The position numbers were made by a program, and so were the translations under genes. The notes beneath the pieces are model-generated. The model saw only the letters and a list, made by a program, of their open reading frames with translations. It was not told the origin of the DNA and searched no databases. 64,000 nt of DNA from Jatrophihabitans sp. (GTDB lineage: Bacteria; Actinomycetota; Actinomycetes; Mycobacteriales; Jatrophihabitantaceae), in the NCBI GenBank assembly GCA_036399055.1, contig DASWNX010000004.1:98504-162503 (forward strand), in the 5' to 3' direction. This document shows positions 24,429-33,209 of the stretch, in pieces (positions within the stretch are counted from its first letter, which is position 1; every line of letters begins with the position of its first letter).

Positions 24429-26831
24429 ATGGAATTGAAGGTTCTTGGACCGCTCGACCTGGTGGCAGAAGGGCAGCGAATACATCTCGGTGGCCACCGT
24501 CAGCGCGTGGTGCTGGCAGTGCTCGCGCTCAACGCCAACCGCGTCAGCTCGGTTGATCAGCTGGCTGACGCGGTGTGGGGCCCAGCGTCGCCCCCGACTG
24601 CTCGGGCGCAGATCCAGACATGTGTCTCGTCGTTGCGGAGGCTGCTCGGCAGGGCTGGGCATCCGGAGGCGATTGAGACCCGTGACCCCGGCTATCTCTT
24701 GCACGTGTCCCACGATGACCTGGACCTGGCGTGCTTCGAGCGGCTCCTGACACAGGCCTCAGCACGCACCCGCGAAGGTGAGCTGGAAGAAGGGCTCGCC
24801 AAGCTGCGGATGGCATTGGGGCTGTGGCGGGGAGAGCCGCTGGCTGACCTCGACAGCGAAGTCATACGCCGATACGCGCTCAATCTCACCGAACGCCACC
24901 GCGCGGCGCAACTGGAGAGCGCCAGGCTCGAGATCGAGCTAGGCAGCCATGTCCAAGCCGTGGCGGGACTGCGTGAGATGGCAGCGACGAACCCATTCTC
25001 AGAAGAGCCGCACCGGCTTCTCATGCTGGCGCTGCACCGCAGCGGCCGGCAGGCCGAGGCTCTTGAGGTCTACCGCCGCGCCCGTACCCGATTCGTCGGT
25101 CATCTGGGCATCGAGCCGAGCAAGCGCCTCGCCGACCTTGAGCACACGATCCTCAACGGTGAAGACAGGTCAGCAGGCGCGCCCGGCTCGCCTGGCCCTC
25201 GAGCGGCGCCGGTGGCCCAAGCAGTCCCGCGCCTGCTGCCGGCCGATGTCGGGAACTTCGTGGGCCGCAGGAACGAGCTGCAGATGATCGCCCATCACCT
25301 AGCCAGCAGTGCCCGCAACGGGCCGGCCCTGCCAGTGCTGTCAATCAGCGGTCCAGCAGGGGTCGGCAAGTCGGCGTTGGCGATTCACGCCGCACACGCG
25401 TGCGCGCCGCGGTTCGTCGACGGCCAGCTCTATGCCAGCTTGCGAGGCAGCACGCCTGAGGAGGCCCGTATCCGATTGCTCTGCTCTTTGGGCGTGGACA
25501 GAAGCCTCATACCTGAGGATCGGCAGCAGAGCGCCGGACTGTTGCGCAGCCAGCTGGCCCGAAAGCACATCCTCCTCGTCCTCGACGATGTCGTGAACGA
25601 GGAGCAGGTGTCCAGTCTGCTGCCCAGCAGCTCGACCTGCGCGGTGATCATCACCAGCCGACGGCGTCTGCTCACCTTGGCTGGAGCATGCCGTGTCGAG
25701 CTGACCGTGTTCAGCGATGACGAGGCCCTGGAGTTCCTACGCTGCGCCGTGGGCGCCGGGCGAGTCGAAGCCGAGAGGCAAGCAGCCGAAGACATCGTCC
25801 AGTACTGCGACAACCTCCCCCTGGCGCTACGCATCGCCGCCGCGCGCTTGGTCGCCCACCCACAATGGTCGCTCACGCAACTGGCGAATCGGCTGAGCCA
25901 GGAGGGTGACCCCCTTCAGGAGCTGTCCCATGGCGCGATGGATCTGAGTGCCGTCATCAGCGACAGCCAGCAGGACCTGGATCCGCAGAGCGCACTGCTG
26001 TTCCGTCTTCTGACACTGGTCGAATCCCCCACCTACGCCACCTGGACCGCCGCGGCCCTGCTGGGCACTGACATCGACGAGGCACAGCGATCTCTGCGGG
26101 AATTGGTAGAGGCGCGGCTACTTCAGTCCGCGGGGGATGGGCAGTTTGGCCTGGCAACGTTGGTTCGACTGCACGCCAAGCGACTGCTGCTGACCGAAGT
26201 CCCTCCTGCCTCGCGCCGCGCCGCCCTGGGCCGCCTGCACAGCGCCTGGCTGACTTTGGCCGAGCGCGCCCACCGAGAGGTGTATGGCAGTGATCGGATC
26301 GTGGCACACGGTCTGACCGCTCGGTGGAAGGCTTCCGAGCCGTCTCCCTCGGCGGTCCAGACCGACCCGCTGGGATGGCTCAATGCTGAGGGAGCCGCGT
26401 TGCTCGGCTGCGTGCGATCGGCCTATTCACATGGCGACGATGAGCTGTGCTGGCATCTGTCGGTGACACTGGCGTCGCTGTTCACCTACAGCCGCCAGTT
26501 CGAGCATGGCCGGGCGGCCGTCGCCGTCGGACGGCTGGCAGCCGAGCGTGCCGCCAATCCGATCGGCATGGCGGCGGTCGAGTACGCCTGGGGGGTCCTC
26601 GCTCTCGCCAGGCGGGACTTCGAGACTGCCGAGACCGCGCTGCAAGCGGCCGTCGCCGGATTCGCAGCGTGTGAGGACCGGCACGGCCAGGCCATGGCGC
26701 TCACCGAACTGGCAGTCCTGGCCTCCTCGCGCCGTGATGGCGCAGCCGCGCTGGCACAAGATGTGAGGCCTCAGCCACTGCACCGGATCAGGGCGTGGAT
26801 GAGATCACCGAGCTCACGTTCCTCTGCGTGA
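24429..26831 (+). CDS. AfsR/SARP-family regulator with truncated C-terminus
   Basis: Large SARP-type activator of 800 residues. Winged helix (about 1-90: LADAVWGPASPPTARAQIQTCVSSLRR), transcriptional activation domain (about 95-245), NB-ARC ATPase with P-loop ISGPAGVGKSAL near residue 308 and Walker-B-like HILLVLDDVV. Then come winged-helix/TPR-like repeats that break off around residue 780. The last 20 or so residues (rich in Arg, Pro and Ser) do not look like TPR helices, and relatives usually continue for another 100-300 residues. A frameshift or 3' truncation is therefore likely, although the DNA-binding and ATPase parts are intact. It probably controls the downstream decarboxylase-mutase genes. 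Confidence 0.87.
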   Translation: MELKVLGPLDLVAEGQRIHLGGHRQRVVLAVLALNANRVSSVDQLADAVWGPASPPTARAQIQTCVSSLRRLLGRAGHPEAIETRDPGYLLHVSHDDLDLACFERLLTQASARTREGELEEGLAKLRMALGLWRGEPLADLDSEVIRRYALNLTERHRAAQLESARLEIELGSHVQAVAGLREMAATNPFSEEPHRLLMLALHRSGRQAEALEVYRRARTRFVGHLGIEPSKRLADLEHTILNGEDRSAGAPGSPGPRAAPVAQAVPRLLPADVGNFVGRRNELQMIAHHLASSARNGPALPVLSISGPAGVGKSALAIHAAHACAPRFVDGQLYASLRGSTPEEARIRLLCSLGVDRSLIPEDRQQSAGLLRSQLARKHILLVLDDVVNEEQVSSLLPSSSTCAVIITSRRRLLTLAGACRVELTVFSDDEALEFLRCAVGAGRVEAERQAAEDIVQYCDNLPLALRIAAARLVAHPQWSLTQLANRLSQEGDPLQELSHGAMDLSAVISDSQQDLDPQSALLFRLLTLVESPTYATWTAAALLGTDIDEAQRSLRELVEARLLQSAGDGQFGLATLVRLHAKRLLLTEVPPASRRAALGRLHSAWLTLAERAHREVYGSDRIVAHGLTARWKASEPSPSAVQTDPLGWLNAEGAALLGCVRSAYSHGDDELCWHLSVTLASLFTYSRQFEHGRAAVAVGRLAAERAANPIGMAAVEYAWGVLALARRDFETAETALQAAVAGFAACEDRHGQAMALTELAVLASSRRDGAAALAQDVRPQPLHRIRAWMRSPSSRSSA

Positions 26832-27149
26832 GGACAGGCGGGGCTTGCCTGTTGGCGCCACCGCGATCGGCAGGATGTGAGCTTGCTCAAACGCTCACCC
26901 CTCATTGGCCGATGGGTGATCACCTGTCCGCCAACCCCGGCACACGGCCGCGTCGCCGGCGGCTGATGCGGCCCACTCACCACGCGGGCGACGCTCTTCG
27001 GACGCTCTTCATCGTCTCTTGAGGCCCCGCGACCGCTCAGGCCGAGCCAAGAGCGGATGAGGCCTCGACCAAGTGCGGCGGGCACTTCACTGTGCGTGCC
27101 TGACAAACGACGGGCCTGCGCCGAACAATCGACCACACAGGAGCCAGGG
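26832..27149. other. Gap between SARP and decarboxylase genes
   Basis: A 318-base stretch without a supported gene. It may contain decayed C-terminal coding sequence of the upstream SARP gene. A short direct repeat GACGCTCTTC occurs twice at 26991-27010. The promoter of the decarboxylase operon should lie here. Confidence 0.4.
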
Positions 27150-28664
27150 ATGACAGTCGTCTCCACGAAGACCGCCTCATTTCAACCGGTCGGCACCGTG
27201 ACCGGCTTGGAGGAGCTTCGCGGACTGGTCAACGCTGCGATCGACGTTCTGCAGGACGTCGCGATGCGGCGAACAGGGCCGGTCGCCCCAGGCGGTCCGG
27301 TCGCGGCGAGAACCGCTGCGGCAGCCGCTTTACCGTCGTGCCTGCTTCCCTCTGACGCGGACGCGCGCACGCCGTTCACCGACATGATCCGGGCCTATGC
27401 GCAGTGGTCGGTGGACTTGAGCCACCCCGCCGCGCTGGCACGCATGCAATGCCCACCCGCGCCGGTGGCGGTAGCCGCTGAGCTGGTCGTCGCTGCGCTG
27501 AACCAGTCGCTTCACGCCTGGGAATCGGGCCCATTCGCTCTTGAGCTGGACAGGTGGGTCATCGAGGAGCTCGCCGCTGTGGTGGGTTACTCCGACCAGG
27601 CCGGCGGCACCATCACCGCAGGCGGAAGCATCTCCAACTTGATGGCAGTCCTGGTCGCTCGCGACAACACCCTGCGAGCCCAGTTGGGTCTGACAGCATT
27701 CCAGGACGGGCTGGCGACGCTGAAGAAGCGGCCTGTCGTGCTCTGCTCTCCGGCCACCCACTTCTCGATCGGTCGCGGGGTGGGCATCACCGGCATCGGC
27801 GAGCAGCACATCCTGCGGGCGCCCACCGACACGGTGGGGCGACTCATTCCCAGCGGCGTCGACAGGATGCTCGCCGAGTTGCCCGAAGATCAGCTGCCGG
27901 TCATGGTGATCGCCTGCGCGGGAGCCACCGACCTGGGCTGGGTGGATGACCTTCCCGCATTGGCTGAAGTGGCCCGCAAACATGGAGTGTGGTTGCACGC
28001 CGACGCCGCCTATGGCGGCGGCGCGCTGTTCTCCGATGACCTCAGGGGCATGCTCGAGGGAATCGCGCAGGCAGACTCGGTCACCCTTGACCTGCACAAG
28101 TTCGGATGGACGCCGGCCTCCTCGGCGGTCTTCCTGGTCCGTGACGCGCGGACGCTGGACGCGATGGACCAGGCGTCGACGACCCTCAACGCCGGGGACG
28201 ACAAGGCGGCGGGATTCGTAGGGCGTTACAGCACCTCCGTCCAAGCGACCCGCCGTGTCAACGCTTTGAAGATCGCCACCACCATGCAGGCCCTTGGCCG
28301 CGATGGGATGGCCGCCATGGTCGATGAATGCCATTTCCTCGCTCGACATGCCGCGAGCCGTCTGGATGAAGCGCCGGGAGTAGAGCTGGCGTCGCGACCA
28401 CCCCTGAGCACGGTGGTCTTTCGCTTCACGCCGCCACCGGGGGTCGACGCCGATGACTTCAACGGCAAGCTACGGCGGGAGCTCATGACCAGTGGCAAAG
28501 CGCTGCTCGCCCGCACCAGCGTTCCACAGGAGAACGGCGCTTCTCCGGTGTTCCTGAAGATGATGCTTCTCAATCCAGCCACGACCGTCGAAGAACTCGA
28601 CACCGTCATAGACGAGGTGCTCAGGTTCGCGGCAAGCCGGCAGGGGGTCACCGATGGGCCCTGA
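27150..28664 (+). CDS. Group II PLP-dependent amino acid decarboxylase
   Basis: Decarboxylase of the glutamate/2,4-diaminobutyrate/aromatic amino acid type. Signatures are TAGGSISNLMAVLVARD near residue 160, HADAAYGGGALFS (PLP-ring Asp and Ala) and SVTLDLHKFGWTP, whose Lys binds PLP. It has 504 residues from the ATG at 27150, chosen because ACAGGAG lies 7 bases upstream; longer in-frame starts lack this. With glutamate mutase two genes downstream, the likely substrate is 3-methylaspartate, giving 3-aminoisobutyrate, much as in macrolactam beta-amino-acid pathways such as vicenistatin. That pathway uses a carrier-bound substrate and I cannot see one here, so the substrate is inference. Confidence 0.88.
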   Translation: MTVVSTKTASFQPVGTVTGLEELRGLVNAAIDVLQDVAMRRTGPVAPGGPVAARTAAAAALPSCLLPSDADARTPFTDMIRAYAQWSVDLSHPAALARMQCPPAPVAVAAELVVAALNQSLHAWESGPFALELDRWVIEELAAVVGYSDQAGGTITAGGSISNLMAVLVARDNTLRAQLGLTAFQDGLATLKKRPVVLCSPATHFSIGRGVGITGIGEQHILRAPTDTVGRLIPSGVDRMLAELPEDQLPVMVIACAGATDLGWVDDLPALAEVARKHGVWLHADAAYGGGALFSDDLRGMLEGIAQADSVTLDLHKFGWTPASSAVFLVRDARTLDAMDQASTTLNAGDDKAAGFVGRYSTSVQATRRVNALKIATTMQALGRDGMAAMVDECHFLARHAASRLDEAPGVELASRPPLSTVVFRFTPPPGVDADDFNGKLRRELMTSGKALLARTSVPQENGASPVFLKMMLLNPATTVEELDTVIDEVLRFAASRQGVTDGP

Positions 28665-29931
28665 CCAGCGACTCGGCGACCTGGGCAGCAGCAGGCGGTC
28701 CCACAGCTCCACCGGAGATGGGCGGGGGTGGCCGTCATCGGCCACCACTGTCGCCCACGATGACGTCAGAGCCTCGATGAGCCGCCTCCCTAGGCCATGT
28801 CAGTTGCCCCTGACGATGTTGACCGGAAAACCCGAGGCCGGCCAACGCCGGCTGCCGCTGACTCCGACGGCGCATCTGTCAGCCGCGCTGGCGTCCACGC
28901 TGACGGGCCTCCTGGTCAGCGGCTATGCCCTGGGCCGTGGTGGCTGGGCGCTGCTGCTGATCCTCCCCGGTTGGGCGATCACGTTGCACGGCATGCGGAA
29001 TCTGCGCATGATGGTGTTCCATCAGTGCGCTCACCGGAACATGTGGGCCAAGAGTCGGCTCGACGCCGCCGTCGGCCGGATGGTGGCAGCCCTGCTGATG
29101 GTCCAACACTTCGAGCGCTACCGGAGCGAGCATGTGGCAGATCATCACGCGCGCCATCACATGACGCTTCGCGACCCGACCGTCCAGGCCTTCTTGGTCA
29201 GTCTGGAACTCACTCCCGGGATGTGCCGACGGGACATGTGGGCCCGCATGCTGGGAAAGATCGTCTCGCCGAAGTTTCATCTGGCCTTTCTGCGAGCCCG
29301 GGTCCTGTCCTACTTCCACGCCGCGTCTTCCCTTGAGCGAGTGGTCACCCTCGGCTCGATGACTGCGGCGGGAGTGATCTGCTCGCTCGTCGAAGGCGGA
29401 TGGGTCTTCCTTGTCGTCGCGTGGCTGATTCCCCTGACGGTCCTCTACCAGATCAGTAACACGCTGCGCCTTTGCGTCAAGCACACCTTCCCCCCAGCGG
29501 GGCTGCATGAGGGACAACGCTGCGGTCGGAACTACTTCGCGAGCTTGACCAACGCGATCTTCGTCGGCGAGGCCGCCCCTTCGGCCAGCGGCGCCGGCCC
29601 GGCCACGCTGAGAAGTTGGATCAGGTGGTGCGCGCGGATGACGTTCATTCATTTCCCCAGCCGATATCTGGTCTTGACCGGCGACACCGTCGTTCACGAC
29701 TTCCATCACCGCAGGCCCATGACGCGCGACTGGGCGAACTACATCTTCGCTCGAGAAGACGACGTTCGGGCCGGGCACGCCGGCTGGCCCGAGTACCGCC
29801 ACGTGTGGGGCCTGGTGGCAGCCATCGACACCGTCTTCGCCTCCTTATCGGCAGCCGATCCGGACGTGTTCAACCGCGATCGCCTGGCAGAAGTGAATCA
29901 CCGGGATGTCTTCGCCGCATTTGACGACTGA
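28654..29931 (+). CDS. Membrane fatty-acid-desaturase-family diiron enzyme
   Basis: Integral membrane diiron oxidase. The three histidine boxes are present: HQCAHRN, HVADHHARHH and HDFHHRR, with hydrophobic segments between them (for example VICSLVEGGWVFLVVAWLIPL). Such enzymes desaturate or hydroxylate acyl chains or small molecules, using ferredoxin or rubredoxin as electron source. The ATG at 28654 overlaps the decarboxylase stop and has CAGGGGG 5 bases upstream; the first 40 residues look non-conserved, and an ATG at 28777 would remove them. It has up to 425 residues. Its position between decarboxylase and glutamate mutase suggests action on the cluster product or an attached acyl chain (inference). 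Confidence 0.83.
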   Translation: MGPDQRLGDLGSSRRSHSSTGDGRGWPSSATTVAHDDVRASMSRLPRPCQLPLTMLTGKPEAGQRRLPLTPTAHLSAALASTLTGLLVSGYALGRGGWALLLILPGWAITLHGMRNLRMMVFHQCAHRNMWAKSRLDAAVGRMVAALLMVQHFERYRSEHVADHHARHHMTLRDPTVQAFLVSLELTPGMCRRDMWARMLGKIVSPKFHLAFLRARVLSYFHAASSLERVVTLGSMTAAGVICSLVEGGWVFLVVAWLIPLTVLYQISNTLRLCVKHTFPPAGLHEGQRCGRNYFASLTNAIFVGEAAPSASGAGPATLRSWIRWCARMTFIHFPSRYLVLTGDTVVHDFHHRRPMTRDWANYIFAREDDVRAGHAGWPEYRHVWGLVAAIDTVFASLSAADPDVFNRDRLAEVNHRDVFAAFDD

Positions 29932-29952
29932 CACGAGCAAGGGAGAATCGAA

Positions 29953-30375
29953 ATGCAACGCCTGGTCATCCTCGGAGTCGCCGAGAGCGACGCGCATGCC
30001 GTTGCCAACCAGCTGATCGCCCATCACCTTCGCGCAAGCGGGTTCACAGTGATGAATCTGGGGGTGTGCACCGCATTGGCGGACTTCGCCGCCGCCTGCG
30101 GTCGGCATCCGGAGGCCGAGGCCGTGTTGATCGGCAGCCTGAACGGCCACGCCATGCAGGACCTTGAAGGTCTGCTCGACCTCAAGCTGAGCGGCGCCAT
30201 CAGCTGTCCGGTCATCGTCGGAGGAAATCTCTCGGTGGGTAGCCACAAGGGGCCAGATTTACGCGATCGCCTTCTGCGCCAGGGTGTCGACCACATCGCA
30301 GATGACATCTCCGAGCTGCTGCCCCTTCTGGACACCCTGCAGGCCGGCACCCCGGTCAGGGTACGCAGTGCCTGA
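29953..30375 (+). CDS. glmS: Glutamate mutase (methylaspartate mutase) small B12-binding subunit
   Basis: Cobalamin-binding subunit of glutamate mutase, which with the large subunit and adenosylcobalamin rearranges L-glutamate to (2S,3S)-3-methylaspartate. The B12-binding signature DxHxxG reads D13-A-H15-A-V-A18, so the cobalt-ligating His is present and the usual Gly is Ala. The matching SxL and GG elements are IGSLNGH and IVGGNLS. At 140 residues it has the normal sigma-subunit length. AAGGGAG lies 7 bases upstream. The large subunit starts within its last codons. Confidence 0.93.
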   Translation: MQRLVILGVAESDAHAVANQLIAHHLRASGFTVMNLGVCTALADFAAACGRHPEAEAVLIGSLNGHAMQDLEGLLDLKLSGAISCPVIVGGNLSVGSHKGPDLRDRLLRQGVDHIADDISELLPLLDTLQAGTPVRVRSA

Positions 30376-31741
30376 CTTCGGAGGTCTCGACGGGCTGGCG
30401 CCGCCGATCGCCGCTTGCCTACCCACCTGGGCGGAGACGGTGAGCCACTTGCGCCGATCCCCTGCGGCAGTGCGCGTGCTGCGCGACTCAGCCGCGAACG
30501 GTCGCCCGGTGGTGCAGCCACGGTGCGGTGTCGGCGGGCATGAGGCGATGCTCGAATTGCTGCGCGTCCTGGCAGGCGCCGGTCCGGGCATGCTGTCGCT
30601 GACCATCGACTCGCACACCCGACTCAAGCAGTTCGACCGGGCCGCGCGCACGCTCTGCGAGCATCCAGGCGACCTCAATGGCTACCCACTGGTCGCTCAC
30701 GGCTGGCAGCGCGGCCGCGAGCTGGTGGCGGCGTCCCCCGTGCCGCTTGAGGTTCGCCACGGATCTCCGGACGCGCGTGACCTTTTCGCGGTGGCTTTGG
30801 CCTCAGGCATAACCTCATTCGAAGGCGGTGCCATCGGATACAACCTTCCCTACTCCAAGGACGTCTCCTTGCGTGAGTCCTTGGCGGCCTGGAACCAGGT
30901 CGACGTCACCTGCGGGCTGCTCGCTGAAGCCGGTGTCGTGATCGACCGGGAGCTGTTCGGCACGCTGACGGCTGTGCTCGTGCCTCCTTCCATCAGCATC
31001 GCAGTGACGCTTCTGGAAAGTGTCCTCGCGGCGCGAGCCGGGGTGAGGTGCCTTTCTCCGGCTTATCCGCAGGGTGGCGAAGCACATCAGGACGTGGCAG
31101 GTCTGCGCGCGCTGAGCGCGCTGACCCGCCGCTACCTCGGGCCAGACGTCGAGGTCTTTCCCGTTCTCCATGAGTTCATGGGCGTGTTTCCCAAGAGCGC
31201 TGCCTTCGCCGACGCCCTGATCATGCAGGGCGGGTTGATCGCCCGTCTCGGTGGCGCGGCAAAGGTGATCAACAAGACCAACCAGGAGGCGTTCGGGCTT
31301 CCGGACGCGCACGCGAACACCCAGGGCATCATGACGGCTGCGACCGGGGCGTCAGACCTGTTCGACTTCGTCGCCGTGGATGCCGGCCGGGTCGCCGAGG
31401 AGCAGCACTGGATAGAGCGCGAGGTGGCCGAACTCGTGGAGCCCCTTCTCGGCTGTGAGGACCTCGCGGGCGAGATATCGACCGCGTTCGCCGACGGCAG
31501 GTTGGACATCCCGTTCAGCGCCAGCGTCCACGCGCGCTCGGCGGTGGTTCCCCGACGTGACTCCACAGGCGCGATCCGGTACGCCGAGACCGGAAACCTG
31601 CCGTTCTCGGCAGCCACGATCGGGCACAACGCCAGCCGGCTTGCCTCGGTGGCCGGCGGTTCCCTGATTGAGGCGGTCACCGATGACATCTATTACTTCC
31701 TGCGCAAGGAAGAACTGCGACCAGTGAGGGGAAGCTCGTGA
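30368..31741 (+). CDS. glmE: Glutamate mutase large (epsilon) subunit
   Basis: Catalytic subunit (TIM barrel) of glutamate mutase. It closely follows family signatures: LEVRHGSPDARDLFAVALASG, EGGAIGYNLPYSKDVSLRES, FGTLTAVLVPPSISIAVTLLES, LSPAYPQGG and INKTNQEAFGLPDAHANTQG. It has 457 residues from a GTG at 30368 that overlaps the small-subunit stop; this start gives the normal N-terminus. Together the pair makes 3-methylaspartate. In actinobacteria this enzyme occurs both in glutamate catabolism and in antibiotic pathways. No methylaspartase (ammonia-lyase) gene is nearby, which supports the biosynthetic reading. Confidence 0.93.
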   Translation: MPDFGGLDGLAPPIAACLPTWAETVSHLRRSPAAVRVLRDSAANGRPVVQPRCGVGGHEAMLELLRVLAGAGPGMLSLTIDSHTRLKQFDRAARTLCEHPGDLNGYPLVAHGWQRGRELVAASPVPLEVRHGSPDARDLFAVALASGITSFEGGAIGYNLPYSKDVSLRESLAAWNQVDVTCGLLAEAGVVIDRELFGTLTAVLVPPSISIAVTLLESVLAARAGVRCLSPAYPQGGEAHQDVAGLRALSALTRRYLGPDVEVFPVLHEFMGVFPKSAAFADALIMQGGLIARLGGAAKVINKTNQEAFGLPDAHANTQGIMTAATGASDLFDFVAVDAGRVAEEQHWIEREVAELVEPLLGCEDLAGEISTAFADGRLDIPFSASVHARSAVVPRRDSTGAIRYAETGNLPFSAATIGHNASRLASVAGGSLIEAVTDDIYYFLRKEELRPVRGSS

Positions 31742-33099
31742 CAGAAGCGACCGAGGCGACGTCAGCCGCCGGACAGCATGTGCTTGCGTTGGACCGTAAG
31801 CATGTGTTCCATTCGTGGTCGGCGCAGGCGCACATCAAGCCTTTGCCCATCGCGGGTGGCTCCGGCCGGCATTTCTGGGACTATGACGGAAACCGGTATC
31901 TGGACTTCTCGTCGCAGTTCATCAATCTCAACATCGGCCACGCTCATCCGAAGGTCGTGGCAGCCATCCAGGCTCAGGCCGCGCGCTTACCCATGATCGC
32001 TCCGAATTTCGCCAATGATCAGCGCAGTGAAGCGGCACGGCTGATATCTGAACTGGCGCCCGAGGGCATGGACAAGGTGTTCTTCACCAATGGCGGCGCT
32101 GACGCCAACGAGCATGGGGTGCGCATGGCTCGCCTTGTCACGGGCCGGCCCAAGGTGCTCTCGGCCTACCGCTCGTATCACGGGGCCACGGCCACGACCA
32201 TGCAGCTCACCGGCGATCCTCGACGCTGGGCGACCGACACCGGCACCGCCGGGGTGGCTCATTTCTTTCCGCCTTATCTATACCGCTCGCCATTCGACTC
32301 AGAAGACGAGAAGCAAGAATGCGAGCGCGCGCTCCGGCATGTCGACCAGGTCATCCGGTTGGAGGGCCCGGCGACGATTGCCGCGATCCTGGTAGAGGCG
32401 ATCATCGGGACCGGCGGGATACTGGTTCCGCCACCCGGGTACCTAGCTGGTCTGCGCGAACTGTGCGACCAGTACGGGATAATGATGATCACCGACGAGG
32501 TGATGACCGGATTCGGTCGGACTGGTAAGTGGTTCGCCGTCGACAACTGGCAGGTCACTCCTGACCTTCTCACCTTCGCCAAGGGCGTGAACTCCGGGTA
32601 CGTGCCCCTGGGCGGCGTCCTGATCGGTCCGCGCGTGGCCGCATTTTTCGACGACCGCGTCTACCCCGGCGGTTTGACGTACTCGGGGCACCCGCTGGCC
32701 TGCGCCGCGGCTGTGGCGACTCTCACGGCGATGCGTGAGGAACAGATGGTAAACAACGCTGCCGAGCTCGGCCGCGAGGTCTTGGGGCCGGGACTGCGTG
32801 CCCTGGCAGAGCGGCATCCCAGTGTGGGCGAGGTCCGAGGCCTTGGCGTCTTCTGGGCGGTGGAGCTGGTGCGATCCCGAGACACCCGAGAGATGCTCGT
32901 CCCCTACGCGGCAGGTCCTGAGGAGTCCCAGCCGGTTCAGGAAGTCATCACCGCCTGCAAGGAGCGCGGTCTGTGGCCATTCGCCAACTACAACCGCATC
33001 CATATGGTTCCTCCGTGCAACACCACCGCCGATGAGGCGCGCGAGGCTCTGCAGATCCTGGACGAGGCGTTGAAGGCAGCCGATCACTACACCGTCTGA
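31738..33099 (+). CDS. Class III (omega-amino acid) aminotransferase
   Basis: PLP-dependent class III aminotransferase of 453 residues, closest in pattern to taurine/beta-alanine/omega-amino acid:pyruvate enzymes. FWDYDGNRYLDFSSQFINLNIGHAHP near the N-terminus, FFTNGGADANEHGVRMAR, MITDEVMTGFGRTGKWFA, and TFAKGVNSGYVPLGGVLIG whose Lys binds PLP. The GTG start overlaps the glutamate mutase stop (GTGA). A beta-amino acid such as 3-aminoisobutyrate would be a fitting substrate or product in this operon. The direction of reaction is open. Confidence 0.9.
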   Translation: MTEATEATSAAGQHVLALDRKHVFHSWSAQAHIKPLPIAGGSGRHFWDYDGNRYLDFSSQFINLNIGHAHPKVVAAIQAQAARLPMIAPNFANDQRSEAARLISELAPEGMDKVFFTNGGADANEHGVRMARLVTGRPKVLSAYRSYHGATATTMQLTGDPRRWATDTGTAGVAHFFPPYLYRSPFDSEDEKQECERALRHVDQVIRLEGPATIAAILVEAIIGTGGILVPPPGYLAGLRELCDQYGIMMITDEVMTGFGRTGKWFAVDNWQVTPDLLTFAKGVNSGYVPLGGVLIGPRVAAFFDDRVYPGGLTYSGHPLACAAAVATLTAMREEQMVNNAAELGREVLGPGLRALAERHPSVGEVRGLGVFWAVELVRSRDTREMLVPYAAGPEESQPVQEVITACKERGLWPFANYNRIHMVPPCNTTADEAREALQILDEALKAADHYTV

Positions 33100-33167
33100 C
33101 CCGCGGGCAGGGAGCCGGCCCAGGTCCGCCGGGTCTGACGTCCCCTCTGAAGATGATCAGGCGGGAC

Positions 33168-33186
33168 TTAGGGTAGCCTCACCTAC
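33168..33186. promoter_or_regulatory. Iron-box-like operator (IdeR/DmdR type)
   Basis: TTAGGGTAGCCTCACCTAC matches the actinobacterial iron box TTAGGTTAGGCTAACCTAA at 15 of 19 positions. It lies 24 bases upstream of the GTG start of the adenylation-carrier-acyltransferase gene, where it would overlap the promoter. A holo-IdeR/DmdR1 repressor would therefore shut this gene under iron-replete conditions. Confidence 0.6.
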
Positions 33187-33209
33187 TTTGGTGGCTACCT
33201 GGAGGTGCT

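Noticed and set aside
27057-27149. Upstream in-frame start for the PLP decarboxylase
   Set aside because: The extra 31 residues are not decarboxylase-like, and the ATG at 27150 has a good ribosome binding site.
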